NCBI GenBank assembly: GCA_015056915.1 | Contig: SVFK01000001.1 | Span: forward strand, 186,001-250,000 | Direction: 5' to 3' | From: Lachnospiraceae bacterium | Lineage (GTDB): Bacteria > Bacillota > Clostridia > Lachnospirales > Lachnospiraceae | Length of the DNA: 64,000 nucleotides | Shown here: positions 52,659-62,535 of the stretch, piece by piece | Position numbering within the stretch: position 1 is the first letter of the stretch | Layout: each line of letters begins with the position of its first letter | Translations under genes and position numbers: made by a program | The notes under the pieces: generated by a model | The model's input: the letters and a program-made list of their open reading frames with translations, nothing else | Database searches by the model: none | What the model was told of the DNA's origin: nothing

Positions 52659-53943
52659 AATTATCCTCTAATAATTTTTCAATGCTTACCAATTTAACAC
52701 AAAGCACAAACAAATCGGTTGCTGCAGCCATTTCCTCCGGAGTAGGGAACGAAGGAGCAATACGGATATTACTATCCTTAGGGTCCTTTCCATAGGGGAA
52801 AGTAGCACCCGCACCGGTCAATACCATTCCTGCCTCCTTACATTTAGCTACAATGGCTTTCGCACAGCCTTCCATTGCATCAAAGGAGATAAAATAACCT
52901 CCGTTGGGATTGGTCCAGGTTCCGATACCCAAGCCTGTCAATTCCCTATCCAGCACCTGCAGAACAGCCTCGAATTTGGGGCGCATTAAAGCAGCGTGCT
53001 TTTGCATATGGGCTTTCAGACCGTTTACGTCTTTAAAATAGCGCGCATGCCGAAGCTGATTAATCTTATCATGTCCTATGGTCTGGACGGTCATCTGACT
53101 CTGGATATAATTAATATTTTCCACAGATGAAGCGATAGCAGACACACCGGAGCCGGAGAAGGTAACCTTGGATGTGGATGCGAAAATATAGACCATATTG
53201 GGGTTGCCGGATTTCTCACACTCCTCAAGGATGTTCAGAATCTCATCCTGCCTGTCCTCATACAAATGATGAATGCAATATGCATTGTCCCAATAAATAC
53301 GAAAATCCTCTGCTGCAGGCTTTAAGCTTGCAAAACGCTTAACCACCTCATCTGAGTAAGAAATACCTGTTGGGTTGGAATATTTCGGTACACACCAAAT
53401 ACCCTTTACTGAGGCATCATTATTGACATATTGCTCTACCATATCCATATCGGGACCATCATTGTAAAGTGGTATATTAATCATCTCTATTCCAAAATAT
53501 TCTGTTATCTTAAAATGTCTGTCGTATCCGGGAACGGGACACAGAAACTTAACCTTATCCAACTTACACCAAGGTGTAGAACCATTCACACCCTTCATCA
53601 TAGAACGAGATACCGTATCGTACATAATATTTAAACTAGAATTACCACAGATAAGAACATTATCCTTATTAACAGACATCATTCCTGCCATAAGTCTTCT
53701 GCACTCACCAATACCGTCCAAATCACCGTAATTGCGCGTATCATTACCAAGTGCAGTTCTCATATCAGAGGTACTGTTAATAACATCAAGCATGGGCATA
53801 GAAATGTCTAACTGTGAAATACCCGGCTTTCCTCTGGACATGTCTAATTTTAATCCCTTTCCTTTTGCCTCCTCATATGCATCAGATAACTGTGTCTTTA
53901 GTGATAACAATTCTTCTCTGGTCAAATCCTGATATGCTTTCAT
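52645..53943 (-). CDS. PLP-dependent class I aminotransferase (aspartate/alanine type, PF12897-like)
   Basis: 432 residues. Fold-type I aminotransferase: SRGKPGISQLDISMPML and NYGDLDGIGECRRLMA near the N-terminus, NPTG within CVPKYSNPTGISYSD, DNAY for the Asp that holds PLP nitrogen, and STSKVTFSGSGVSAIAS with the Schiff-base Lys. These match a Firmicute family often called aspartate aminotransferase-like. Exact substrate not readable. Own promoter, SD AGGAGGG, co-transcribed with the Nudix gene. Confidence 0.9.
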   Translation of the reverse strand: MKAYQDLTREELLSLKTQLSDAYEEAKGKGLKLDMSRGKPGISQLDISMPMLDVINSTSDMRTALGNDTRNYGDLDGIGECRRLMAGMMSVNKDNVLICGNSSLNIMYDTVSRSMMKGVNGSTPWCKLDKVKFLCPVPGYDRHFKITEYFGIEMINIPLYNDGPDMDMVEQYVNNDASVKGIWCVPKYSNPTGISYSDEVVKRFASLKPAAEDFRIYWDNAYCIHHLYEDRQDEILNILEECEKSGNPNMVYIFASTSKVTFSGSGVSAIASSVENINYIQSQMTVQTIGHDKINQLRHARYFKDVNGLKAHMQKHAALMRPKFEAVLQVLDRELTGLGIGTWTNPNGGYFISFDAMEGCAKAIVAKCKEAGMVLTGAGATFPYGKDPKDSNIRIAPSFPTPEEMAAATDLFVLCVKLVSIEKLLEDNYGRI

Positions 53944-54072
53944 AATTTCCCTCCTAATGCCTTATTGAAACAAATCCACCTGTTCATTTAAGGCTCAAAC
54001 GCAAGATTTTGATTTTTTCTGCTTACGTTTCGTTACAGTTTGGATAATCGTATACAATCATACATTTCAATT

Positions 54073-54101
54073 ATAATACTATAAGATGCTCTATTTCACA
54101 A
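54073..54101 (-). promoter_or_regulatory. Aminotransferase-Nudix promoter
   Basis: Minus strand: -35 TTGTGA at 54101-54096, 17-bp spacer, -10 TATTAT at 54078-54073. A long leader of about 120 nt follows. Confidence 0.6.
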
Positions 54102-54124
54102 GAGGAAATTTATTTTTTCTCGAA

Positions 54125-54160
54125 ATAAAAACCGTTGTACTTTAAAAGCACAACGGTTTC
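54125..54160 (-). terminator. Terminator of rny
   Basis: Minus strand: AAACCGTTGTGCTTT / AAAGTACAACGGTTT stem with one G-U, followed by TTTATTT. Confidence 0.92.
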
Positions 54161-54202
54161 TCATTCTTATTAAATTTTCAAGCTTGAACTGTATTATGGA
54201 AA

Positions 54203-55765
54203 TTATTTCGCATAATCAATTACGCGGCTCTCACGGATTACATTAACTTTAATCTGACCAGGATATTCCAACTCAGCCTCAATCTGCTTGGAAATCTCTC
54301 GAGCCATAAGTACCATGTCGGCATCTGTAATCTGCTCGGGCACAACCATAACACGAACTTCACGACCTGCCTGAATAGCAAAAGATTTATCTACACCTTT
54401 GAAATTGTTTGTTATTTCTTCTAATTGCTTTAATCTGCTAGTATAGGTTTCCAATGTTTCCCTTCTAGCTCCCGGTCTTGCAGCAGAAATTGTATCAGCA
54501 GCTTGTACGATACATGCAATCAGGGAAGTAGGCTCTACATCGCCATGGTGAGACTCAACCGCATTAATAACGGTTGCGTTCTCTTTGTATTTTCTACAAA
54601 GCTCAACTCCCAACTGAATATGGGAGCCTTCCATCTCATGGTCAACAGACTTACCAATATCATGCAGTAAACCTGCTCTCTTAGCAAGTCGCACATCCAA
54701 TCCCATTTCTGCGGCTAACAGTCCTGACAACTGAGCAACCTCAATAGAATGCTTCAATGCGTTCTGACCATAACTGGTTCTAAACTTCATCTTTCCGAGT
54801 AATCTTACAAGCTCAGGATGAATACCATGAACACCAACCTCTAAGGTTGCAGCTTCACCCTCTTCTTTTATCATTACTTCTACTTCTTTTTGCGCCTTTT
54901 CTACCATTTCTTCAATTCTGGCAGGATGGATACGTCCATCTACGATTAATTTTTCAAGGGCAATTCTTGCTACCTCACGACGAATAGGGTCAAAACCGGA
55001 CAATATAACTGCCTCAGGAGTATCATCAATAATTAAATCAACACCTGTCATCGTTTCCAAGGTACGAATATTACGTCCTTCTCTACCGATGATTCTACCC
55101 TTCATTTCATCATTAGGAAGCTGCACAACGGATATGGTAGTTTCAGAGACATGATCTGCTGCACATCTCTGGATTGCAGATACTACATATTCTTTGGCTT
55201 TCTTGTCTGCTTCTTCTTTGGCACGGCTTTCCATTTCTTTAATCATTACAGCCGTTTCATGTTTTACTTCATCTTCAACAATTTTCAATAAGTAGTCTTT
55301 TGCTTGTTCAGAGGTTAATCCAGAAATTCGTTCCAGTTCCTGTACGCGTTGTTCGTTCAGTTTGGATACTTCTTCCTTCATTTTATTGAGGGATTCTTCC
55401 TTAGCTGCCAAACTGGACTCACGTTTCTCAAGTGCATCGGCCTTCTTATCGATGTTCTCTTCCTTTTGCTGTACTCTGCGTTCATAGCGTTGAGCTTCTG
55501 CTCTACGTTCCTTGATTTCCTTGTCAAGCTCATTCTTAGTACGAATGGACTCTTCCTTTACCTCAAGTAATGACTCGCGCTTCTTAGTCTCAGCAGTTTT
55601 CAGGGCTTCATCAATAATCTCTCTTGCTTTCTCTTCTGCATTACCGATAGTATTGGCAGCGTTCTTCTTCTGGTAGGAAGTAGTAGCTATTGCCGTAATC
55701 ACTGCAGTAACAAGAATCGCAACGAGAATACAGACCACTAATACTATGATAGTCGTGGTATCCAC
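54203..55765 (-). CDS. rny: Ribonuclease Y
   Basis: 520 residues from a GTG at 55765 with SD AAGGAGG. Single N-terminal membrane helix (about 5-27), long Lys/Glu-rich coiled coil (to about 205), KH domain with [15 protein letters not shown] (about 230), and HD domain with [15 protein letters not shown]. Endoribonuclease that starts mRNA decay and riboswitch turnover in Firmicutes. The SD lies in a small GGAG-GTG-CTCC hairpin, which could limit translation. Own promoter and terminator. Confidence 0.97.
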   Translation of the reverse strand: MDTTTIIVLVVCILVAILVTAVITAIATTSYQKKNAANTIGNAEEKAREIIDEALKTAETKKRESLLEVKEESIRTKNELDKEIKERRAEAQRYERRVQQKEENIDKKADALEKRESSLAAKEESLNKMKEEVSKLNEQRVQELERISGLTSEQAKDYLLKIVEDEVKHETAVMIKEMESRAKEEADKKAKEYVVSAIQRCAADHVSETTISVVQLPNDEMKGRIIGREGRNIRTLETMTGVDLIIDDTPEAVILSGFDPIRREVARIALEKLIVDGRIHPARIEEMVEKAQKEVEVMIKEEGEAATLEVGVHGIHPELVRLLGKMKFRTSYGQNALKHSIEVAQLSGLLAAEMGLDVRLAKRAGLLHDIGKSVDHEMEGSHIQLGVELCRKYKENATVINAVESHHGDVEPTSLIACIVQAADTISAARPGARRETLETYTSRLKQLEEITNNFKGVDKSFAIQAGREVRVMVVPEQITDADMVLMAREISKQIEAELEYPGQIKVNVIRESRVIDYAK

Positions 55766-55906
55766 TACAGGAGCACCTCCTTATTAAATTTTCATTGTAC
55801 ATTTTGCTGTAAAACGATATAACGTCTTACATTTTATAATAGAATGTATGTACATGTCCCTCTCGAGACGCAGAAAACATTCTAACAAGCAATTTACAAC
55901 AGTTAA

Positions 55907-55935
55907 ATTTTAAACTGAAATAATAGTTATGTCAA
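55907..55935 (-). promoter_or_regulatory. rny promoter
   Basis: Minus strand: -35 TTGACA at 55935-55930, 17-bp spacer, -10 TAAAAT at 55912-55907. A leader of about 135 nt separates it from the GTG start; it holds AT-rich inverted segments but no recognised riboswitch. Confidence 0.83.
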
Positions 55936-56003
55936 GTACAAGTCTCAATATCTTCCAAATAATGTAGCTATTTTTTACATTATTTGTGCATTTGTTACGA
56001 TTT

Positions 56004-56624
56004 CTAATAAAAATCGCTTTTCCCAAGTGCCTTGCGTATTTGCTCCGCCGAAAAGCCTTTTCTCATCAGAAATGCACAAAGCTTATTCTGTTCCTTATAA
56101 TCTGTGTGCGCCGGATCATATTTCTTTTTGGTAAGAAGATTTTGTATCATGGTCTGCTCGTCCTGAACACCACCCTGTTCCTCCCAATCCGCGAAGGCAT
56201 GTTCAATCACTTCACGAGCAATCCCCTTAGCCAGCAAATCCTGCTCCATCCTCCTGCGACTTCGACTGTTCTCATGGTAGGTGATATAATCCACAGCGTA
56301 ACGTGCATCATCCGTATAATGAAAGGCGGCAACATATTCTAACGCCTGCTCTATCACAGCTTCCGGATAAAGTCCCTGCTTTAGCTTAGCGCGCAACTGA
56401 GCTGTTGTATACTCTCTGCTCTGTAACAGATTCATCGCACGCAACTTTGCCCGCTTCGGCAGTACCTCCTCCATAATCCTTTGGTAATCTTCCGGAGCTA
56501 TTTCTTCTCCCTCACGTATATGATAAATACGCAATTCGCCTTTGTATAAAACAAAGGCGAATTCCTGTTCAATATATATTTTACTACGACGCTTTGACAG
56601 CTCCACAATCTGTGTTACTCTCAT
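56004..56624 (-). CDS. recX: RecA regulator RecX
   Basis: 206 residues, three-helix repeats typical of RecX: YTTAQLRAKLKQGLYPEAVIEQALEYV-like (split over about 72-100), DARYAVDYITYHENSRSRRRMEQDLLAKGI, and LCAFLMRKGFSAEQIRKAL at the end. Modulates RecA filament extension. Starts 15 bp after recA stops, so it is in the LexA-controlled recA operon. Confidence 0.93.
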   Translation of the reverse strand: MRVTQIVELSKRRSKIYIEQEFAFVLYKGELRIYHIREGEEIAPEDYQRIMEEVLPKRAKLRAMNLLQSREYTTAQLRAKLKQGLYPEAVIEQALEYVAAFHYTDDARYAVDYITYHENSRSRRRMEQDLLAKGIAREVIEHAFADWEEQGGVQDEQTMIQNLLTKKKYDPAHTDYKEQNKLCAFLMRKGFSAEQIRKALGKSDFY

Positions 56625-56639
56625 ATATTATCCTACCCA

Positions 56640-57695
56640 TCAATCCTTCTTAGCTGCTTTTGCTGCTTTCTCCCCACCTGCTTCGGCAGTATCCGTTACA
56701 GCATCCAAACCGTAATGCGCACGCACCTTTTGCACTACCACATTACATACTTCCGGATTATCTCTTAAGTATTGCTTCGCATTTTCACGACCCTGCCCGA
56801 TCTTATTACCTTCATATGCATACCATGCACCAGACTTTACAATAACATCGCAGCTTGCCGCCAAATCAAGAATATCCCCCACCATAGAGATACCCTCACC
56901 AAACATAATATCAAATTCCGCTTCCTTAAAAGGAGGTGCAATCTTATTCTTAACAACCTTAACACGAGTACGATTACCGATTACTTCTCCGCCCTGCTTT
57001 AAGGATTCGATTCTTCTCACATCCAAACGAACAGAGGAGTAGAATTTCAAAGCACGACCGCCGGTAGTAGTCTCGGGATTACCAAACATGATGCCCACCT
57101 TTTCACGCAGCTGGTTAATAAAAATAACCGTACAGTTGGATTTGCTGATAACGGCAGTCAGCTTACGAAGCGCCTGTGACATCAGGCGTGCCTGCAAGCC
57201 CACATGACTATCTCCCATATCACCGTCAATCTCTGCCTTGGGAACCAATGCTGCCACAGAGTCCACTACAATAATATCAATAGCACCGGAGCGCACCATG
57301 GTCTCCGTAATCTCCAACGCCTGCTCTCCGTTATCCGGCTGAGAGATATACAGATTGTCAATATCAACACCGATATTCTTGGCATATACAGGATCTAATG
57401 CATGCTCTGCATCAATAAAACCGGCAATACCGCCTCTCTTCTGCACTTCTGCAATCATATGTAAGGTTACTGTAGTCTTACCACTGGACTCCGGTCCGTA
57501 TATTTCAATAATTCTACCCTTAGGAATGCCTCCCAGTCCCAGGGCAATATCCAGACTTAATGCGCCTGTAGGAATGGTCTCAACATTCATCTGTGCAGAC
57601 GGGTCTCCCAACTTCATTACAGCGCCCTTGCCGTACTGCTTCTCAATCTGGCTCAGTGCCGCATCCAATGCTCTCAGCTTGTCATCTCTTTCCAT
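56640..57695 (-). CDS. recA: Recombinase RecA
   Basis: 351 residues from the ATG at 57695 (SD AAAGGAG; the longer frame to 57716 is not needed). Walker [32 protein letters not shown], the L2 loop region [27 protein letters not shown], and a C-terminal Ala/Lys tail. Forms filaments on ssDNA, drives strand exchange and LexA self-cleavage. Its promoter carries two LexA-type boxes. Confidence 0.98.
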   Translation of the reverse strand: MERDDKLRALDAALSQIEKQYGKGAVMKLGDPSAQMNVETIPTGALSLDIALGLGGIPKGRIIEIYGPESSGKTTVTLHMIAEVQKRGGIAGFIDAEHALDPVYAKNIGVDIDNLYISQPDNGEQALEITETMVRSGAIDIIVVDSVAALVPKAEIDGDMGDSHVGLQARLMSQALRKLTAVISKSNCTVIFINQLREKVGIMFGNPETTTGGRALKFYSSVRLDVRRIESLKQGGEVIGNRTRVKVVKNKIAPPFKEAEFDIMFGEGISMVGDILDLAASCDVIVKSGAWYAYEGNKIGQGRENAKQYLRDNPEVCNVVVQKVRAHYGLDAVTDTAEAGGEKAAKAAKKD

Positions 57696-57717
57696 ACAAA
57701 ATCTCCTTTTCCTCAAG

Positions 57718-57729
57718 GAACAAACGTTC
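57718..57729. promoter_or_regulatory. LexA (SOS) box, perfect core
   Basis: GAACAAACGTTC on the plus strand (GAAC-N4-GTTC), between the transcription start and the SD of recA. Confidence 0.88.
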
Positions 57730-57742
57730 TGTCATTACTGAT

Positions 57743-57771
57743 AATATAAAACATTTGTTCGTATTTGTCAA
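57743..57771 (-). promoter_or_regulatory. recA promoter
   Basis: Minus strand: -35 TTGACA at 57771-57766, 17-bp spacer, -10 TATATT at 57748-57743. The spacer contains the second, one-mismatch LexA box. Confidence 0.9.
57749..57760. promoter_or_regulatory. LexA (SOS) box, one mismatch
   Basis: Minus strand CGAACAAATGTTT: GAAC-N4-GTTT, with the leading CG of the Firmicute consensus. It lies between the -35 and -10 elements. Confidence 0.75.
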
Positions 57772-58042
57772 TGCTTATTTTTGAAAGCTGTAAAGAATTT
57801 GTCCTTTTTGCTTTCCTGCTTTATAATTTACACTGTTTTATATCCAATAAAACTCCCTCAATCGCATCCCTCCTATTTTTTCATTTTTCTGAAATCTGAA
57901 ATTTGTGGCGAAATGCCGGAACAAGAGGCATAAGAAAGATTCTCCTATGCTTTACAGAAATATCAGATATAGAAAATGTATCACAAATCCCATACAGACG
58001 CAAGGATTTATGATACATTTTATAGCTTCTGAATATTAATTT
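57772..58042. other. Non-coding region between cinA and the recA promoter
   Basis: No coding frame seen. Besides the cinA terminator hairpin it holds a smaller inverted pair (GCATAAG and CTTTATGC-like segments around 57930-57957) and AT-rich sequence. Confidence 0.5.
57973..58021 (-). terminator. Terminator hairpin of the yicC-to-cinA cluster
   Basis: Minus strand: AAAATGTATCATAAATCC and GGATTTGTGATACATTTT, an 18-bp stem with one G-U pair and a 13-nt loop. It lies just after cinA. The T residues are inside the stem end, so termination strength is uncertain. Confidence 0.75.
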
Positions 58043-59308
58043 TTATTTCTTACCAAATGTCACCTTACTAAAATACTCCAACATACACTTGCGCATTAAA
58101 ATCAATGCTGCTGAGGTTGCCCCCTCTCGTATTTTATTGCGGTTACCCTTGAAGTGATATTTCTTAACGGTTACCTTACCCTTAACAGCACAGGCGATAT
58201 ACACTAAGCCAACCGGCTTTTCCTTGCTGCCGCCATCAGGTCCGGCAATCCCCGTAATTGCCACCGCAACGTCAGCCTTAACTGCTAAGGCAGCTCCCTT
58301 TGCCATTTCCTCTGCTGTATGAGCACTTACAGCACCATGCTTATCAAGAGTCGCTTTCTTTACTCCCAATAGCTTTTTCTTCGATTTGTTGGAATAGGTT
58401 ACAAAGCCTGCCTTATACACATCGGACACGCCCGGCACATTGATTAATCTGGCAGAAAGCATACCTCCTGTACAGGACTCCGCACAGGTCACTGAAAGCT
58501 TATTGGCAACCAGCAGATCTGCTACAGCTTTTTCCAAAGTAACATCCACATCCGTGGTATATACATCCTCGCCGAATCTGGCTTTCAATTCCTTTACCAC
58601 CGGCTTAATCAGCTTATTGGCCTGCTTTTCATTATCAGCTGCTGCCGTGACACGAATGTGTACCTCGCCTGTCTTGGCATAGGTTGCAATGGTAGGATTC
58701 GTCTGTTGGTCAATCATATCCTTTACAGTAGTCTCTACCTGACTTTCAGAAACGCCACAGATTTTCACTGTCTGGGAGCTGATAATTCCCGGTGTAAGCT
58801 TATCCAGATAAGGAGCTACACTTTCCTCAAACATGGGAAGCAATTCGTTAGGCGGTCCCGGAAGCAGAATCACCTTAGCCCCCTCGGTTTCTATAATAAC
58901 ACCCGGTGCTGTACCGTTATTATTATCTAATATAATTGCCCCCTCAGGCATCATTGCCTGTTTCCAGTTGTTTTCCGTAGGCTTAATATCCCTTGCAGCA
59001 AAATATTCTGCAATACGCTCCATGCTGCGTTCGTCCACTGCAAGCTTCCTACCGCACACCTTTGCCGCAACCTCTTTGGTCAAATCATCCTCGGTGGGAC
59101 CTAAGCCACCGGACAGAATCACAATATCCGAACGTTCCACTGCACAGGTAAGCACCTGCGTCAGACGTTCTTCATTGTCACCTACTACGGACTGAAAATA
59201 GCAGGATAATCCCAGACCCGCACATTTCTCTGCAAGATATGCGGCATTGGTATTTACAATATTTCCCAGTAAGATTTCCGTTCCTACACATATGATTTCT
59301 ACAGTCAT
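58043..59308 (-). CDS. cinA: CinA, nicotinamide-nucleotide amidase / molybdopterin-binding-like protein
   Basis: 421 residues. N-terminal MoaB/CinA domain: ICVGTEILLGNIVNTNAAYLA, LSGGLGPTEDD, LLPGPPNELLPMF. C-terminal PncC deamidase domain from about 255: CAESCTGGMLSARLINVPGVSDVY, VAITGIAGPDGGSKEKPVGLVYIAC. Recycles pyridine nucleotides (NMN deamidation, ADP-ribose hydrolysis). 40 bp after pgsA; recA lies next but is separated by a hairpin and its own promoter. Confidence 0.95.
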   Translation of the reverse strand: MTVEIICVGTEILLGNIVNTNAAYLAEKCAGLGLSCYFQSVVGDNEERLTQVLTCAVERSDIVILSGGLGPTEDDLTKEVAAKVCGRKLAVDERSMERIAEYFAARDIKPTENNWKQAMMPEGAIILDNNNGTAPGVIIETEGAKVILLPGPPNELLPMFEESVAPYLDKLTPGIISSQTVKICGVSESQVETTVKDMIDQQTNPTIATYAKTGEVHIRVTAAADNEKQANKLIKPVVKELKARFGEDVYTTDVDVTLEKAVADLLVANKLSVTCAESCTGGMLSARLINVPGVSDVYKAGFVTYSNKSKKKLLGVKKATLDKHGAVSAHTAEEMAKGAALAVKADVAVAITGIAGPDGGSKEKPVGLVYIACAVKGKVTVKKYHFKGNRNKIREGATSAALILMRKCMLEYFSKVTFGKK

Positions 59309-59349
59309 CTATGTCCTCTTTTCCGTCTAAAGCATTCTGCATTTTCTAT

Positions 59350-59931
59350 TTATTTTGTATCTTTCATAACATCCTTATTCTTAATCAGGTAGTCAATCAA
59401 AGAGATTATTGTAAGTGCCAGGGATATCCACATAATAATATCCGTCAGAAGCCAAAGCGCCGGAATATTGGCCAGCATCAGGCACACCATAATCATCTGA
59501 AAGGTGGTTTTAAACTTGCCCCAGTAGCTTGCTGCAATCACCACTCCATTGTCAGAAGCAATCAGGCGGAAACCGCTGATAATAAATTCACGGCTGATAA
59601 TAATAATAACTACCCAGGAAGGAATACGTCCCAGCTCTACAAGAGCAATCAATGCCGCACATACAAGCAGCTTATCTGCCAACGGGTCCATAAATTTACC
59701 GAAATTGGTTACCAGACCATATTTCCGGGCAATCTTGCCATCTATCAAATCTGTCAGGCTGGCAATAATAAAGATTGCCAAGGCAATATAATCCACATAT
59801 TCCATGATTCCGCCGAAAATAGCACAAAACCAACCCCACTCATGATAACGGCCCAAGAGCAAAAGCACAAAGGGCAATATCAAAATCACGCGAAAAATAG
59901 TTAGCTTATTGGGTAAATTCATTTTACTCAT
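59350..59931 (-). CDS. pgsA: CDP-diacylglycerol-glycerol-3-phosphate 3-phosphatidyltransferase
   Basis: 193 residues from the ATG at 59931, overlapping the rimO stop by 8 bp. Four or so membrane helices. The CDP-alcohol phosphotransferase motif D-G-x2-A-R-x8-G-x3-D-x3-D is visible as LIDGKIARKYGLVTNFGKFMDPLADK. Makes phosphatidylglycerol phosphate from CDP-diacylglycerol (the product of CdsA). Preceded by rimO in the conserved rimO-pgsA-cinA-recA order. Confidence 0.95.
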   Translation of the reverse strand: MSKMNLPNKLTIFRVILILPFVLLLLGRYHEWGWFCAIFGGIMEYVDYIALAIFIIASLTDLIDGKIARKYGLVTNFGKFMDPLADKLLVCAALIALVELGRIPSWVVIIIISREFIISGFRLIASDNGVVIAASYWGKFKTTFQMIMVCLMLANIPALWLLTDIIMWISLALTIISLIDYLIKNKDVMKDTK

Positions 59932-61252
59932 GATACATTTCTCCAATCAAATCATATTCGTTAAAGTCCACAACCTGAACCTTTACAAAATCGCCTGTCA
60001 TCAGACTTGCTGAAGTATTTACAAACAGATAGCCATCTACATTGGGAGCATCGCGGTAGGTTCTTGCCACGTATACATCCTCATCTGCTACCTTACCCTC
60101 AATCATCACTGTCAGTACTCTACCTATCATGTCCTCTGCCTTTTCAAAAGCGATTTCCTGTTGAAGCTCCATCAGTTCGTCACGTCTGGCTTCCTTGACT
60201 GCTTCCTCCACCTGCTCCGGCATCATTGCCGCAGGCGTATCCTCCTCCCGAGAATAAGTAAATACTCCCAGTCTGTCAAATTCCATTTCATTTACAAATC
60301 GGTACAGCTCCTCGAAATCCTCCTGCGTCTCTCCGGGGAAACCGCTAATCAAGGTAGTCCGCAGACATATATCCGGGATTCTCTCACGCAGCCTGTTAAT
60401 CGTTTGGCGAAGCTCCTCTTCTGTGGTTCTTCTGCCCATGCGCTTCAACACAGAATCAGCTGCATGCTGAATCGGAATATCCAGATAATGACATACCTTG
60501 GGCTCTCGTGCGATTGCCTCTATCAATTCATCGGTAATTTCCTCCGGATAACAGTATAAGATACGAATCCAGTAAATACCTGCAATCTGTGCCAATTCAT
60601 GTAGCAGCTCCGGGAGTCTTTTTTCTCCATACAAATCCATGCCGTAAAGTGTAGTTTCCTGCGCCACCAAAATAAGCTCCTTCACCCCTGCATCTGCAAG
60701 ACTCTCTGCCTCTGCCACAAGCTTTTCCATAGGTACACTGCGGAAGCCCCCGCGCACCTTGGGAATAATACAATAAGTACAGTGCTTATCACAGCCCTCT
60801 GCGATTTTTAAGTATGCAAAATGTCCACCTGTAGTCACTACTCTCTTCTTATCTGTTACAGGTTTTGCGTTGATGTCTCGATAATAATTTTGTCCGGCTC
60901 CTGCCAGCACTTCCTCCACTGCTGCTACTATGCTCTCAATGGCGGTGGTTCCGATTATGGCATCCACCTGCGGAATCTCCTTCTGGATTTCTTCCCGATA
61001 ACGCTGAGCCAGACAGCCGGTTGCAATCAAAGCCTTGAGTTGACCGCTCTCCTTCAATTCCGCCATTTCCAGCAACGCATTAATACTCTCTTCCTTGGCA
61101 TCCCCTATAAAGCAACAGGTATTCACCACCACAATGTCTGCCTCGGCTTCGTCATCCGTAAAACTATAGCCCTTTTCCTGCAACATTCCTAACATCATTT
61201 CAGAATCCACCAGATTCTTGTCGCAGCCAAGAGACACAAATAATATCTTCAT
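59924..61252 (-). CDS. rimO: Ribosomal protein S12 methylthiotransferase RimO
   Basis: 442 residues. N-terminal UPF0004 domain with three cluster Cys (SLGCDKN, NTCCFIG, TGCLAQRY), radical-SAM domain with CDKHCTYCIIPKVRG, then a C-terminal TRAM domain. GCDKN and GCLAQRY favour RimO over MiaB. Adds methylthio to Asp of S12 at the ribosome decoding site. The TRAM part ends MYHE. Confidence 0.95.
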   Translation of the reverse strand: MKILFVSLGCDKNLVDSEMMLGMLQEKGYSFTDDEAEADIVVVNTCCFIGDAKEESINALLEMAELKESGQLKALIATGCLAQRYREEIQKEIPQVDAIIGTTAIESIVAAVEEVLAGAGQNYYRDINAKPVTDKKRVVTTGGHFAYLKIAEGCDKHCTYCIIPKVRGGFRSVPMEKLVAEAESLADAGVKELILVAQETTLYGMDLYGEKRLPELLHELAQIAGIYWIRILYCYPEEITDELIEAIAREPKVCHYLDIPIQHAADSVLKRMGRRTTEEELRQTINRLRERIPDICLRTTLISGFPGETQEDFEELYRFVNEMEFDRLGVFTYSREEDTPAAMMPEQVEEAVKEARRDELMELQQEIAFEKAEDMIGRVLTVMIEGKVADEDVYVARTYRDAPNVDGYLFVNTSASLMTGDFVKVQVVDFNEYDLIGEMYHE

Positions 61253-61311
61253 AAATAACCTTTCTATAAATAATGAGTAGCTGGGGCAAAGCTCCAGCTA
61301 CTGCGGTGTTC

Positions 61312-61545
61312 TTATTCTTCGTCGCTAAGAATCTTAATCTTGCCCTGATTCAGTTCTTCAACAGCAACGGATAATGCTTTGGTGTCCTTACCCTCAACAA
61401 GAGGCTCTTCACCGCCGATAATCTGTCTGGCTCTTTTGGAGGTTGCCATAACAATGGAATAACGACTGTTTACTACAGGTGCTTCACCGGGTTCAACCTC
61501 GCTGTTTACTACCTTCATTAAATCGGAATAAGACGGATGTAACAT
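61312..61545 (-). CDS. rpoZ: RNA polymerase omega subunit
   Basis: 77 residues. MLHPSYSDLMK, NSRYSIVMATSKRARQI and KALSVAVEELNQGKI are omega motifs. Stabilises beta-prime and assists polymerase assembly. 2 bp after gmk, the usual gmk-rpoZ coupling. Confidence 0.96.
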   Translation of the reverse strand: MLHPSYSDLMKVVNSEVEPGEAPVVNSRYSIVMATSKRARQIIGGEEPLVEGKDTKALSVAVEELNQGKIKILSDEE

Positions 61546-61547
61546 AA

Positions 61548-62183
61548 TTATTCTGCTCCTTTCGCGAAACCTTTCAGTTCCTCTCTGATTTCTTTTATAA
61601 ATGCTTCTCTTCTAACGGGTGCTCTGCGTGCGGCATCTACCAAATGATGAACCTCATCCACGCATACATCCAGAACGTCATTTACCACTATATAATCATA
61701 GGCTTCAATGCCTTCTGATTCCTCACTTGCCCGGGCAAGGCGCTTACGGATTACTTCCATACTTTCCGTACCTCTACCCACCAGTCTGCGCTCCAGCTCT
61801 GCTGCACTGGGAGGTGTCACAAACAGTAACAGACTCTCCGGAAACTGCTCCTTCACCTTAAGCGCTCCCTGTATTTCAATCTCCAGAATAACATCCTTTC
61901 CTGCTTCCAGCTGTTCCTCCACATACGCTTTGGGAGTTCCGTAATAATTGCCGCAATAGCAGGCATATTCAATGAGACCGTTCTGTGCAATGGTTGCTTC
62001 AAACTGCTCTTTATCTCTAAAAAAGTATTCCACACCGTCTCTCTCGCCTTCTCTGGGCTGTCTGGTGGTCATGGAAATAGATAATGCATAATTGTCATAC
62101 TTTTGGAGCAGTCTTTTCACCAAAGTGCCTTTTCCTGCTCCGGAAAATCCGGATATCACAATAAGTATTCCTTTATTTTTCAT
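61548..62183 (-). CDS. gmk: Guanylate kinase
   Basis: 211 residues from the ATG at 62183 (SD AAAGGTG); the longer frame to 62273 would overlap remA. P-loop ISGFSGAGKGTLVKRLL, GMP-binding SISMTTRQPREGERDGVEYFF, and the lid region RLVGRGTESMEVIRKRLARA. Converts GMP to GDP; also lowers the GTP/(p)ppGpp pool in Firmicutes. In the yicC-remA-gmk-rpoZ operon. Confidence 0.97.
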   Translation of the reverse strand: MKNKGILIVISGFSGAGKGTLVKRLLQKYDNYALSISMTTRQPREGERDGVEYFFRDKEQFEATIAQNGLIEYACYCGNYYGTPKAYVEEQLEAGKDVILEIEIQGALKVKEQFPESLLLFVTPPSAAELERRLVGRGTESMEVIRKRLARASEESEGIEAYDYIVVNDVLDVCVDEVHHLVDAARRAPVRREAFIKEIREELKGFAKGAE

Positions 62184-62205
62184 CTGTTCGGCACACCTTT
62201 CTGCT

Positions 62206-62487
62206 TCATTCACCGTCGCCGGCCTCTTCCTCTGCTCCGTCTGCACCCAAATCTGCCTGTGCTCGTCCTGCAATGGTCTCCGGCAACAGCGCCGACAACA
62301 CCACCTGACTATTCTCCATTACAAGCACAGATTTGGTCTTGCGCCCCTGAGTAGCATCAATCGCCATACCGCTTTCTTTTGCCTTCTGTACCATCCTTTT
62401 GACAGGAGCAGACTCCGGACTTACGATAGCGATGATTTTACCTGTATTTACAATATTACCGAAACCGATATGAATTAGCCTGTTCAT
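62206..62487 (-). CDS. remA: RemA, extracellular-matrix regulatory DNA-binding protein
   Basis: 93 residues from the ATG at 62487 (SD AAGAGG); the longer frame to 62526 lacks support. [38 protein letters not shown], split over residues 1-38, is characteristic of the DUF370/RemA family. Acidic C-terminal tail ([13 protein letters not shown]). In Bacillus RemA activates matrix operons and osmoprotection genes. In the conserved yicC-remA-gmk order. Confidence 0.95.
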   Translation of the reverse strand: MNRLIHIGFGNIVNTGKIIAIVSPESAPVKRMVQKAKESGMAIDATQGRKTKSVLVMENSQVVLSALLPETIAGRAQADLGADGAEEEAGDGE

Positions 62488-62535
62488 ATAACCTCTTATC
62501 GACATCTTTGCACACAGTCTGTACAAATCAGCAAC

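Noticed and set aside
57772..58042. Hidden small gene or CRISPR-like repeat between recA and cinA
   Set aside because: No frame with SD and no regularly spaced repeats; only a terminator hairpin and AT-rich sequence.
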